DNA from: Volucribacter amazonae
Lineage (GTDB): Bacteria; Pseudomonadota; Gammaproteobacteria; Enterobacterales; Pasteurellaceae
Reading direction: 5' to 3'
Length of the DNA stretch: 64,000 nt
NCBI RefSeq assembly: GCF_029783845.1
Contig: NZ_LWID01000001.1
Location: 496,001 to 560,000 of the forward strand
Shown: piece by piece, positions 40,334-47,907 of the stretch
Layout: every line of letters begins with the position of its first letter
Position numbering within the stretch: position 1 is the stretch's first letter
Notes under the pieces: generated by a model
What the model was told of the DNA's origin: nothing
Seen by the model: only the letters and a program-made list of their open reading frames with translations
Databases searched by the model: none
Made by a program: the position numbers and the translations under genes

Positions 40334-40388
40334 AACCGCACTATCAAAACACAAGCGGTTATCCGCCCCGTCAGCAAGCGGTTTTTTT
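40331..40388 (+). terminator. Leader hairpin and terminator ahead of the C4-like RNA
   Basis: GATAACCGC pairs perfectly with GCGGTTATC (40331-40339 with 40355-40363). A second stem, CCGC with GCGG, follows and ends in seven T. Sequence and layout match the element at 14411-14439. Confidence 0.7.
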
Positions 40389-40420
40389 GTACCTAAAATT
40401 TAGGAAATGCCCTAAAACTA

Positions 40421-40500
40421 TGGCGGGTCGAGAGAGCCTAATACAATACCGAAAGGAAATAAGCTCCGCCGATCTTGTGTTTGGTAGTTGAAGCCCGCCA
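40421..40500 (+). ncRNA. C4-like antisense RNA upstream of the intact Bro antirepressor
   Basis: An 80-nt segment closed by TGGCGGG with CCCGCCA. It carries the shared core AATACAATACCGAAAGG with a CC-GAAA-GG mini-hairpin. CTTGTGTTT (40474-40482) is a perfect 9-base complement of AAACACAAG (40524-40532), which contains the antirepressor gene's ribosome binding site. This fits the C4 principle, an antisense RNA cut from the same transcript as its target. The copy at 14260-14338 has the same fold with other stem bases. Confidence 0.78.
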
Positions 40501-40541
40501 CCTACTAAGTGGCATTAACTAAAAAACACAAGGTGCAAATT

Positions 40542-41234
40542 ATGTCAAATCAAATTCAAACTAATACTTTAGTTCAATTCAAAACTTTCAGTTTTCATTC
40601 AAATTCCGTTCGTGTTATTACCGATCCAACAGGTGAGTTTTGGTTTTGTGGTAATGATGTTTGCTTAATTCTAGGTTACGCAAATTCAAGAAAAGCGTTA
40701 CAAGATCATTGCAAAGAGAGGGGTGTAACGAAACGTTACACCCCCACTAAAAGCGGTGATCAAGAAATGATTTTCATCAACGAACCTAATTTATACCGCC
40801 TAATCATCAAATCACGCAAACCAGAAGCAGAACGTTTTGAGGCTTGGGTATTTGAAGAAGTCTTGCCACAGATTAGAAAAACAAGGCAGTATAGTATTCA
40901 GCAACAACCGCAACTCCCCTTACCCAAACCAGAGCCTACCTACACGTTCAAATTCACTGAATATGAATTACAACAACTGGCTTGGCTTTGGTTCGGACAT
41001 AAACAAATGAACACGTTATTAGGCGAACTTTACGAACCACTCGAGGCACTAGGTTCAAGATTTAGCGGTATGGCATATAGCCATAGTCACGAATATCGCC
41101 GACAATACGAAAACACCCAACAAACGCTACAACGGCTGATACGCCCTTTTGTTAATTCTAATGAACTTAACTGGACAAGGGTCATTCCACGTATCTGCCC
41201 AAGCCGACAGCTTATTAATAAAACGGATTTCTAA
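40542..41234 (+). CDS. Bro-type antirepressor, intact
   Basis: A 230-residue protein from ATG 40542 (AAGGTG ribosome binding site). N-terminal Bro-N DNA-binding domain: FWFCGNDVCLILGYANSRKA and FINEPNLYRLIIKSRKPEAE, then RFEAWVFEEVLPQIRKTRQY. The C-terminal 100 residues (LAWLWFGHKQMNTLLGELYE, EYRRQYENTQQTLQRLIRPF) are nearly identical to the broken copy at 13.5 kb. Bro/Ant proteins of this type inactivate repressors or alter host transcription. Expression should be held down by the C4-like RNA in its leader. Confidence 0.88.
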   Translation: MSNQIQTNTLVQFKTFSFHSNSVRVITDPTGEFWFCGNDVCLILGYANSRKALQDHCKERGVTKRYTPTKSGDQEMIFINEPNLYRLIIKSRKPEAERFEAWVFEEVLPQIRKTRQYSIQQQPQLPLPKPEPTYTFKFTEYELQQLAWLWFGHKQMNTLLGELYEPLEALGSRFSGMAYSHSHEYRRQYENTQQTLQRLIRPFVNSNELNWTRVIPRICPSRQLINKTDF

Positions 41235-41251
41235 AAACTTCCCCAAAACCG

Positions 41252-41290
41252 ACCGCACTTACACTTGATTTTAGTCAAGTGCGGTTTGTT
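41252..41290 (+). terminator. Terminator made of inverted uptake signals
   Basis: ACCGCACTT and AAGTGCGGT, both full uptake-signal cores, form a 9-bp stem followed by TTTGTT. A near-identical element lies at 43318. Confidence 0.82.
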
Positions 41291-41327
41291 ACAACCTAAC
41301 TAACCCAAATTGTTTAAAGGATAACCT

Positions 41328-41609
41328 ATGAAAAACTTACTCAAAGCAATTCAAATATTCACGGCGGTTATTGTCTCAGCTGGCGTTATTATTCATCTTG
41401 TATCAACAAAAGCCAAAGCAGAATACGCCACAGACTACCACAATCACTACCTAAGCGAACAAATCAGCCAACAAAGCCGACAGCAAGCGAAAGCAGAATG
41501 GATAGCGGAAAACGGCGAATTTCAACGAGAACCCACCGCCGAGGAATTAGATTACCTCAATCAATGGACGGCGAATAAACAATTATTAAACAATAAGGAG
41601 AAGCCATAA
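41328..41609 (+). CDS. Small membrane-anchored phage protein
   Basis: A 93-residue protein with an N-terminal anchor (IQIFTAVIVSAGVIIHLV, residues 8-25) followed by a glutamine-rich helical region exposed to the periplasm (SEQISQQSRQQAKAEWIAEN). It overlaps the next gene by one base. Unknown family; first of a four-gene run before bet. Confidence 0.68.
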   Translation: MKNLLKAIQIFTAVIVSAGVIIHLVSTKAKAEYATDYHNHYLSEQISQQSRQQAKAEWIAENGEFQREPTAEELDYLNQWTANKQLLNNKEKP

Positions 41610-42067
41610 TGTACAGCACTAAAATTATTTACCACGAAAAACAAGGGCATTATCAAGGCGTGTTATTTAAAAATGGTGTTTCCGTCAGTCAGACGGAATT
41701 TATGATGAATAAAGCCCTTTGTATTAAAAAGCTCAATGAACGAATAGAGAGCTATAACTTTATGAATAACACCAAAATTCCTCGTGTTCGGCGAGATGTT
41801 AAAGAGGACGTGATAAAAGAGAAACAAGCCTCACTTGAAGTAAAAACCGTTACCAAAGAAATCGCTACCAAAGTGGCTAAACCTAACAGACGTAAACCCT
41901 TTACCCCTTACGGCTTAAAAGGCTATGTAGTGGATAAAAAAGGCAATATCCGCTTAATGCTCGACCGCCGAGCCAGTGCTTGCACTATCGTACTTGAACC
42001 CGATATGTTTGCAATGTTGGCGGAAATGGTCAGTGCAACGCAGAATAAATTAGGGGCAAACCAATGA
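41609..42067 (+). CDS. Hypothetical phage protein
   Basis: A 152-residue basic protein. N-terminal AP2-like short strands (IIYHEKQGHYQGVLFKNGVS) are followed by a lysine-rich middle and a C-terminal segment (GYVVDKKGNIRLMLDRRASA) of alternating strands. It overlaps both neighbours. DNA binding seems possible from charge and the N-terminal strand pattern, but no family is assigned. Confidence 0.65.
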   Translation: MYSTKIIYHEKQGHYQGVLFKNGVSVSQTEFMMNKALCIKKLNERIESYNFMNNTKIPRVRRDVKEDVIKEKQASLEVKTVTKEIATKVAKPNRRKPFTPYGLKGYVVDKKGNIRLMLDRRASACTIVLEPDMFAMLAEMVSATQNKLGANQ

Positions 42068-42255
42068 TAAAAAAGAAACGCAAACATAGCTCATCGCCTT
42101 GGGCTTACGACAGCGACCACGATTATTATGCTTCAATCACGCCTACCGATTCGGAAGAAGACATAGACGATGATTACGAGGGCGATATTTATCACTGTAT
42201 TTATGAAAGTTACGATTGCGAATACTGGCAAAGCCAATGTTATGGCAGGGGGTAA
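42064..42255 (+). CDS. Small acidic phage protein
   Basis: A 63-residue protein, lysine-rich at the start (MIKKKRKHSSSPWAYDSDHD) then strongly acidic (PTDSEEDIDDDYEGD) and ending with CIYESYDCEYWQSQCYGRG, which holds three cysteines. Overlaps the upstream stop in ATGA. Acidic mini-proteins in phage early operons sometimes mimic DNA to inhibit host nucleases; this is speculation. Confidence 0.6.
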   Translation: MIKKKRKHSSSPWAYDSDHDYYASITPTDSEEDIDDDYEGDIYHCIYESYDCEYWQSQCYGRG

Positions 42256-42257
42256 AA

Positions 42258-43250
42258 ATGAACACTCATTTTGAATTAATCTTAAATACGGAAAGCAAAG
42301 TTGTTGCATGCAATATTCTGGATTTTGAATATCAAGCAGACACTTATTTAGCCGGTTTAACCCAAACCTTTGAAACTGACGAAGATTTTATTCAGGCAAA
42401 GGAAGAAATAAAAACCTTGCAAGAGCTTGAAAGCCGTACTAAACAAGCCATTGATAACGTGTTAAATGGCAATAAAGAGATTACCGACTTGATTGAAACG
42501 GCGAAAGAGATTGCAGAACGTTTTAGACAAGCACGCTTAAGCCGTGAAAAATTAGTGAAAAACAAAGAGGCTGAAGTAAAACAAGCGATTATTGAGACGG
42601 TAATTGCTGAAATAATGGACGTTAGATACAAAAGTTGTTCGGAAAATACCATTTCATTAGCGTTAGAAATGAATATTCCGAAAAGTAGCATTGCTCAACG
42701 TATTCAAACCGCAAGCAAAAACAAACGCACCTTAGACGGTTTGCAAAAAGCGGTTAATGCGGAAAAAACACTGATTTTGGCGGAAATTTCACAAGAAATC
42801 GCACGCTTACAATCTCGGCTAACATTAATTCCCCTTTCACATAAACACTTGTTTAATGATGAAGTTAGGTTAATTGCGAGCCAAGATGATATTGAACAAA
42901 TCATTGCTGAGCGTGTTGAAGCTGAAAAACAACGAGAGCTTGAAATCAAAACGAAAGCCGAACAAGAGGCAAGAGAAAAAGCGGAGCGTGAGGCACAACT
43001 CAAAGCAGAGATTGAGGCGAAAACTAACGCACAAGCTAACACTAACGCACAAGCTCACGCCGTTACTCCAGAACCGCAGGCAAACCAAACAGCAGTACAA
43101 TCAGAGAATCAAAGCTCAGAACATCATCAGCCCGTTTTTAATTTTATGCTACAAATTCCATTTACAGGTACAGTAGAACAAGCCAGAGCTTATTTTGCCC
43201 CTGTTAAAGCATTAAATTATCAGGGGATAAGATTGACGAAGTTGAATTGA
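42258..43250 (+). CDS. Coiled-coil protein ahead of the recombinase genes (DUF1351-like)
   Basis: A 330-residue protein from ATG 42258, two bases after the previous stop, with GCAGGGGG before it. Mostly helical and rich in Glu, Lys and Gln, with a coiled coil (about 215-275) followed by a low-complexity Ala/Asn/Thr segment and a short C-terminal fold (PFTGTVEQARAYFAPVKALN). Length and place before a single-strand annealing protein recall DUF1351 proteins of other phages. A role in recombination is inferred from the neighbourhood. Confidence 0.65.
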   Translation: MNTHFELILNTESKVVACNILDFEYQADTYLAGLTQTFETDEDFIQAKEEIKTLQELESRTKQAIDNVLNGNKEITDLIETAKEIAERFRQARLSREKLVKNKEAEVKQAIIETVIAEIMDVRYKSCSENTISLALEMNIPKSSIAQRIQTASKNKRTLDGLQKAVNAEKTLILAEISQEIARLQSRLTLIPLSHKHLFNDEVRLIASQDDIEQIIAERVEAEKQRELEIKTKAEQEAREKAEREAQLKAEIEAKTNAQANTNAQAHAVTPEPQANQTAVQSENQSSEHHQPVFNFMLQIPFTGTVEQARAYFAPVKALNYQGIRLTKLN

Positions 43251-43317
43251 TAAAAAATATAGCATTATCACTTCACGTCAAACCTTAAATTCATTCTGAA
43301 AAACTTTCCAAAAACCA

Positions 43318-43356
43318 ACCGCACTTACACTTGATTTTAGGCAAGTGCGGTTTTTT
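43318..43356 (+). terminator. Second terminator made of inverted uptake signals
   Basis: ACCGCACTT with AAGTGCGGT, followed by TTTTTT. The flanks (AAAACTTTCCAAAAACC) repeat those of the element at 41252. Confidence 0.82.
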
Positions 43357-43389
43357 ATACCCTAAATTTAACTTAGCAGAGGAAATATT

Positions 43390-44166
43390 ATGTCAACAAC
43401 ACTTCAATCCCTAACTCAAAAACTTGCCAATCGGTTTGAAATTGCTGATGGTTCAGATTTAATGCTAACCCTAAAAAATACCGCATTTAAAGGCAATGTG
43501 AATGATAGCCAAATGACAGCACTCTTAATCGTGGCTAATCAATATGGGCTTAATCCTTGGACAAAAGAAATTTACGCTTTCCCTGATAAAAATAACGGCA
43601 TTGTCCCGATTGTTGGGGTGGATGGTTGGGCAAGAATTCTAAACGAAAATCCGCAGTTTGACGGCATTGAATTTGATCTTGATGATGAAAAATGCACTTG
43701 TCGCATTTACCGTAAAGACCGTTCCAAACCCATTTCAGTTACGGAATATATGAGCGAGTGCTATCGTAATATGGGACCTTGGCAAACCCACCCTAAACGA
43801 ATGTTACGTCATAAAGCGATGATTCAATGTGCAAGATTAGCCTTTGGGTTTACAGGGATTTATGATCAAGATGAAGCTGATCGCATTGCAGAAAATAACA
43901 AAGAGCCGATCAATGTTACCCCTAAAGCAAATATCCTTGAAGGACAAGCGATTGAGCTTATTTCCGCCGAACAAATCGAGGAAATTAAGCAATTAGTTGA
44001 GGTAACTTCATCAAATATGGACGGCTTGCTGGCGGCTTGTGGCGTGAAAAATATTGAAAGTATTCCAAAGGCGATGACGGAGAAAGTGTTGAAAAAACTC
44101 AAAGATAAACTTAATCAACAGCAAATTCGTGATGACGGTATTGACGGTGAGGACGTGCCATTATGA
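43390..44166 (+). CDS. bet: Phage recombination protein Bet (single-strand annealing)
   Basis: A 258-residue RecT/Bet-family annealing protein. Hallmarks are MTALLIVANQYGLNPWTKEI, AFPDKNNGIVPIVGVDGWAR and CYRNMGPWQTHPKRMLRHKA, IQCARLAFGFTGIYDQDEA. It overlaps the exonuclease gene by 4 bases. Together they repair and recombine phage DNA as Red does in lambda. AGAGGAAA precedes the ATG. Confidence 0.94.
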   Translation: MSTTLQSLTQKLANRFEIADGSDLMLTLKNTAFKGNVNDSQMTALLIVANQYGLNPWTKEIYAFPDKNNGIVPIVGVDGWARILNENPQFDGIEFDLDDEKCTCRIYRKDRSKPISVTEYMSECYRNMGPWQTHPKRMLRHKAMIQCARLAFGFTGIYDQDEADRIAENNKEPINVTPKANILEGQAIELISAEQIEEIKQLVEVTSSNMDGLLAACGVKNIESIPKAMTEKVLKKLKDKLNQQQIRDDGIDGEDVPL

Positions 44167-44777
44167 TTGACGGATTAATTACTTTAGATTGCGAACAAGG
44201 AACTGAGGAATGGCTTGCCGCAAGGTTAGGCATACCCACTGCTACAGGCATAAAGCATATTGTGACAGCGAGTGGTAATAAATCATCAGGTTGGACAGGC
44301 TATCTTGCGGAACTTGTAGCAGAAAGCATAGAACATACTGCCGACACGATAAAAACGCCCGCTATGGAGCGAGGTAATCAGCTTGAGCCTTTAGCTAGAA
44401 GTGCTTACGAATTTCTAACCGGCAATACCGTTGTTCAAGTAGGCGGTGTGTATTTAAACCAGGCAAGGGAATTAATGATAAGCCCTGATGGTTTAATGCC
44501 TGAGTTAAAAAAAGGGCTTGAAATTAAATGCCCTAAAATGAAAACCCACATTGTTTATTTGCTTGAGGGCGGTGTCCCTAATGAATACATCATTCAAGTG
44601 CAATCCGCATTATGGGTAACTGGTTATGAAACTTGGGATTTTGTAAGCTACTGCCCAGAATATCAACCACAACCGCTTTATTTATACACCGTTAAACGTG
44701 ATGAAAAATTAATGAACGCTTTTGATACTTATATTCCTGAGTTTATTAAGGCGTTGAGGGTGTTGAAAGAAAATTAA
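44163..44777 (+). CDS. exo: Lambda-type exonuclease (YqaJ family)
   Basis: A 204-residue 5'-3' exonuclease that makes single strands for Bet. Motifs: QGTEEWLAARLGIPTAT, MERGNQLEPLARSAYEFLTG, SPDGLMPELKKGLEIKCPKM (catalytic D-E-K) and EYIIQVQSALWVTGY. Slightly shorter than lambda Exo (226). Partner of the overlapping bet gene. Confidence 0.94.
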   Translation: MIDGLITLDCEQGTEEWLAARLGIPTATGIKHIVTASGNKSSGWTGYLAELVAESIEHTADTIKTPAMERGNQLEPLARSAYEFLTGNTVVQVGGVYLNQARELMISPDGLMPELKKGLEIKCPKMKTHIVYLLEGGVPNEYIIQVQSALWVTGYETWDFVSYCPEYQPQPLYLYTVKRDEKLMNAFDTYIPEFIKALRVLKEN

Positions 44778-44801
44778 ACATATTTGAGGAGAATTCAAAC
44801 G

Positions 44802-45059
44802 ATGAACAAACTCACTAGAGAATTTTTAGAGGAACAAATCACTAAGGTCGAGTATCAACATTTACCAGATTCCACAACAGTACTTTGTATTATTTGGTTG
44901 AAATCTGGGTTCGTTGTAACTGGTGAATCAGCTTGTATAGAGCCAGCTGTGTTTTGTTGGGGGACAGGAGGGCAAATCGCCTATGAGAAAGCTTTTGATA
45001 AGTTATGGGAACTATTTGGTTTCTATGTGAAACAAAAAGCATTTGAAGAACAACAATAA
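44802..45059 (+). CDS. N4 gp49/Sf6 gp66 family protein
   Basis: An 85-residue phage protein from ATG 44802 (GAGGAG before it). The core KSGFVVTGESACIEPAVFCW, then YEKAFDKLWELFGFYVKQK, matches the family's conserved tract. The family is widespread and functionally unassigned. A strong terminator follows. Confidence 0.82.
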   Translation: MNKLTREFLEEQITKVEYQHLPDSTTVLCIIWLKSGFVVTGESACIEPAVFCWGTGGQIAYEKAFDKLWELFGFYVKQKAFEEQQ

Positions 45060-45063
45060 CAAA

Positions 45064-45088
45064 AAGCCCTAGCTGAGCTAGGGTTTTA
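45064..45088 (+). terminator. Terminator after the gp49-like gene
   Basis: AGCCCTAGC pairs with GCTAGGGTT around TGA, followed by TTTTAA. Confidence 0.8.
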
Positions 45089-45121
45089 ACTAAGGTAATA
45101 CTAAATTTAGGAGATAAATAT

Positions 45122-45424
45122 ATGAAAACCTATGAATACATTGCATTTTCAAGTTGGAATGATGAGCCAACGAAAGAAGAAATTTTAGAAAAAATAGAAA
45201 ATGGAGATTGGGATAAGCTTTGTTCGAATTCTGGTCGTTTTGATTTAGTTGCTGAGCAAATTTTAGAAGAAAACTATATAGATTGGAAATGTAGTAGTGG
45301 ATGTGATGATGAAATATTCGTTATAGTTAGAGAGAAAAACAATAAAGGCTATTGGGAGCTGTATTGTGTTTCTGTTGATTTAAGAGCAAGAAGCGAACAT
45401 ATTTTATGTTCTGATGATAAATAA
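45122..45424 (+). CDS. Hypothetical phage protein
   Basis: A 100-residue acidic protein (MKTYEYIAFSSWNDEPTKEE), with cysteines at WKCSSGCDDEIF and in LYCVSVD and LCSDDK. AGGAGATAA precedes the ATG, and a terminator lies on each side, so it is a monocistronic unit. No family recognised. Confidence 0.65.
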   Translation: MKTYEYIAFSSWNDEPTKEEILEKIENGDWDKLCSNSGRFDLVAEQILEENYIDWKCSSGCDDEIFVIVREKNNKGYWELYCVSVDLRARSEHILCSDDK

Positions 45425-45451
45425 CCACTAATTAATTATTTTCTTACCACC

Positions 45452-45486
45452 AAACTCACTAGCAATCTGTTAGTGAGTTTTCTTTT
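45452..45486 (+). terminator. Terminator after the 100-residue gene
   Basis: AAACTCACTA pairs with TAGTGAGTTT, followed by TCTTTT. Confidence 0.82.
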
Positions 45487-45516
45487 ACTTAAACAAACTA
45501 AAAATAGGAGAAAACT

Positions 45517-45732
45517 ATGGAAAATTTAGTATGGTGGGCGTGGGTATATAGCATATCAGATAAACTATATAGCGTAATGGGTGCTAATGTTTTTGCTTTT
45601 ACGATAGCCTTACTAACGGTGCTGTTTTTCTGTGCGTTACATTATCTAATTGATTTAAAGGGCGAGCGCGACAAGAAAGAATTTGCGGACTGGTTCAAAA
45701 GTGTGAGTAAACCTGTGTTTATTCTTTTTTGA
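45517..45732 (+). CDS. Small membrane protein
   Basis: A 71-residue protein with one strong helix (FAFTIALLTVLFFCALHYLI, about residues 27-46) and a charged tail (DLKGERDKKEFADWFKSVSK). TAGGAG precedes the ATG. Isolated between terminators. Unknown function. Confidence 0.65.
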   Translation: MENLVWWAWVYSISDKLYSVMGANVFAFTIALLTVLFFCALHYLIDLKGERDKKEFADWFKSVSKPVFILF

Positions 45733-45784
45733 GATAATTAAAGTGAAACCTTTTCGTGGATAAGAATTAAACATTACAAATCAT

Positions 45785-45807
45785 AAAGCCACAATCGTGG
45801 CTTTTTT
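45785..45807 (+). terminator. Terminator after the 71-residue gene
   Basis: AAAGCCAC pairs with GTGGCTTT around AATC, followed by TTTTTA. Confidence 0.82.
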
Positions 45808-45839
45808 ATTATATTTTATAGCGATGAGGATTATTAAAA

Positions 45840-46352
45840 ATGTTAGCAACGGAAATTTTTAATACAGATAACTTTAGCGAATTAGAACTATCAGACTTAA
45901 TGACAAAAGAGGTACGCTGTTTAGATGTTTTAGACGGTGTTTTACTGAATGATTTTTATTTAGTAAATAGAATGATAGGCGATCTAGATGACCTATTAAA
46001 TTCAGTTGATAATATTAATTATTTTTTCTATGCAAATAACCTAGATGAAGAAGAGAAAACAGAAATTTTTTTGAAAGATCTACTAGCGGTTATTTATGCA
46101 AAAGTATGCGAAAAGAAAAAAGAGACTCCACAATATAAAAGCTATTATGAGGGTGTTTATCAGCTTGTAGAATCGGTATTTAATAAAGATGAAAGATATT
46201 TTGAGATTGATGCACAAGCTATCAAAGATTTGATTATGGGTTTTGAGGAGATTTTATTATCTAATATAAATAAACCCATAAAAAAAGTTTATTTATATAT
46301 GATTTATCAGTTAAGAAGTATTTTATTAGATGTTGATAATGTAAAAGAGTAA
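45840..46352 (+). CDS. Hypothetical acidic phage protein
   Basis: A 170-residue all-helical, acidic protein (MLATEIFNTDNFSELELSDL, DLDDLLNSVDNINYFFYANN). GAGGATTA precedes the ATG. It is much more AT-rich than the methylase gene that follows, suggesting separate gain. No family is recognised. Confidence 0.65.
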   Translation: MLATEIFNTDNFSELELSDLMTKEVRCLDVLDGVLLNDFYLVNRMIGDLDDLLNSVDNINYFFYANNLDEEEKTEIFLKDLLAVIYAKVCEKKKETPQYKSYYEGVYQLVESVFNKDERYFEIDAQAIKDLIMGFEEILLSNINKPIKKVYLYMIYQLRSILLDVDNVKE

Positions 46353-46455
46353 TGAAAATGAGTATAAATAATAAGATTCATGTGTATAAAAATCATAATC
46401 TTATGTTTTTATTTTCTTTTAAAACAATATTACTTTTTTCATAAAGAGAAATCAA

Positions 46456-47655
46456 ATGAAATTCACTTATGGCTCAGTCTGTTCAGGGATTGAGGCAGTA
46501 ACCTGTGCTTGGCATAATTTCGCACAGCCTTTATGGTTTGCTGAAATTGAGCCTTTTCCTAGTGCAGTGTTAGCACACCACTTCCCAGAAGTTCCTAATC
46601 TCGGTGATATGACTTTACTTGCAGACAAAATATTAACTCGTGAAATAGAAGCCCCTGATGTGCTTGTGGGTGGTACGCCTTGTCAAGCATTCTCGGTAGC
46701 AGGTTATCGTTTATCGCTAGAAGATGAACGAGGTAATTTAACATTGAAATTTTTGGAGATAGCCAATGCAATCGACCATATCAGATATAAAGACGGCAAA
46801 GCCCCCCTTATCATCCTGTGGGAAAACGTTCCCGGTGTTCTTTCAACCAAGGACAACGCTTTCGGACAGTTTTTGGCTGGATTGGCTAACGGCTCAGAGC
46901 CATTACTACCGCCACGACAGCTCAAATGGGGAAATGCTGGTTATATCCATGCTCAAAGAACCCTTACATGGCGAACCCTCGATGCTCAATATTTCGGAGT
47001 TGCCCAACGCCGCAAAAGAGTGTTCCTTGTGGCAAGTGCTAGAAAACGAAGTACCTGCCAAATATTATTTGAGCAAGCGAGCTTGTCAGGGAATATTAAA
47101 CCGAGCGGAAAAGAGGGGAAAGATTTTACCCAAAACATTGAAACAAGCATTACTTCAAATAATCGATCAGTGATGTGCATTGATAAGCAAATAACCGTAA
47201 ACGAGAATATTTGTTCAGCAATGGTAGCAACGCAATATAAGCAACCACCTGTTATTGTACATGGTACGCAAGACCCAATCGTATCAGAAAAGACGGCTCA
47301 TTGTTTGGGGCGTAATAATGGTATGGAAAATGTGCTGTTTGAAATAAAGGGAACAGAGGCGATTAGATTGCATGAAAATGTATCTCCAACCTTAAAAGCG
47401 AGAATGGGAACAGGGGGAAATAATGTTCCTTGTATTACCCAGAAAAGTGTTGTGAGGAAACTTACACCTGTTGAATGCGAACGTTTACAAGGTTTTCCTG
47501 ATAATTGGACAAAAATACCTTACCGTAACAAACCTGCCGAGCAATGCCCTGATAGCCCTCGCTATAAAGCCATTGGAAATTCTATGGCTGTTCCTGTAAT
47601 GCGATGGATTGGATTGAGAATTCAGCAATATTTAAAAAGTGAGTATAACCTATGA
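46456..47655 (+). CDS. DNA cytosine-5 methyltransferase
   Basis: A 399-residue C5 methylase with motif I (YGSVCSGIEAVTCAWHNF), motif IV with catalytic Cys (GGTPCQAFSVAG), motif VI (ILWENVPGV), motif VIII (QRRKRVFLVAS), and motifs IX-X (RKLTPVECERLQGFPDNWT, YKAIGNSMAVPVM). The target recognition region (about 200-330) is irregular and rich in short segments. It probably protects phage DNA from host restriction. A conserved-looking second frame overlaps its middle. No restriction enzyme gene is nearby. Confidence 0.93.
   Translation: MKFTYGSVCSGIEAVTCAWHNFAQPLWFAEIEPFPSAVLAHHFPEVPNLGDMTLLADKILTREIEAPDVLVGGTPCQAFSVAGYRLSLEDERGNLTLKFLEIANAIDHIRYKDGKAPLIILWENVPGVLSTKDNAFGQFLAGLANGSEPLLPPRQLKWGNAGYIHAQRTLTWRTLDAQYFGVAQRRKRVFLVASARKRSTCQILFEQASLSGNIKPSGKEGKDFTQNIETSITSNNRSVMCIDKQITVNENICSAMVATQYKQPPVIVHGTQDPIVSEKTAHCLGRNNGMENVLFEIKGTEAIRLHENVSPTLKARMGTGGNNVPCITQKSVVRKLTPVECERLQGFPDNWTKIPYRNKPAEQCPDSPRYKAIGNSMAVPVMRWIGLRIQQYLKSEYNL
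46982..47173 (+). other. Second conserved-looking reading frame inside the methylase gene
   Basis: In the +1 frame (longest open frame 46766-47173) the DNA encodes MLNISELPNAAKECSLWQVL, then VPAKYYLSKRACQGILNRAE and KRGKILPKTL. This matches a phage protein motif I recall (VP-x-Y-x-LS-x-x-AC-x-GILRRAEKRGK), while the methylase frame over the same bases gives LFEQASLSGNIKPSGKEGK, also a familiar methylase segment. Either both frames are used or one is a shadow of the other that gets annotated often. Confidence 0.4.
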
Positions 47656-47897
47656 TTAACCTAGAAGCCCATAACACTAAAACTAATGAAATAGAAATCA
47701 CTTGTTGCCGACAGCGAAAATGTTGGAATTTCAGGCAAACCAAGAAAGCCTATAAAAAGTGTATTCAACGTAATCGATTTATATCTGATTGGAAGAATAC
47801 AAAACATATCAGGATTAAATGGCTAAACTTTAATGCGAAATATGTCAGAGCGTTTAAAAACGTTTTGCATAGGTTGATTAAGGATAAATATTTGTAG
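47652..47897 (+). CDS. Small basic phage protein
   Basis: An 81-residue, strongly basic protein (CCRQRKCWNFRQTKKAYKKC) overlapping the methylase stop by 4 bases. Four cysteines may bind a metal. Nucleic-acid binding is likely from charge; no family recognised. Confidence 0.62.
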   Translation: MINLEAHNTKTNEIEITCCRQRKCWNFRQTKKAYKKCIQRNRFISDWKNTKHIRIKWLNFNAKYVRAFKNVLHRLIKDKYL

Positions 47898-47907
47898 GGA
47901 AAAGATT

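Noticed and set aside
42392..43100. Minus-strand cysteine- and serine-rich frames opposite the gene at 42258
   Set aside because: Their composition is the mirror of a lysine/glutamate-rich coiled coil, and no ribosome binding site is present.
46352..46444. 30-codon plus-strand frame before the methylase gene
   Set aside because: Low-complexity AT-rich sequence with no ribosome binding site; probably chance.
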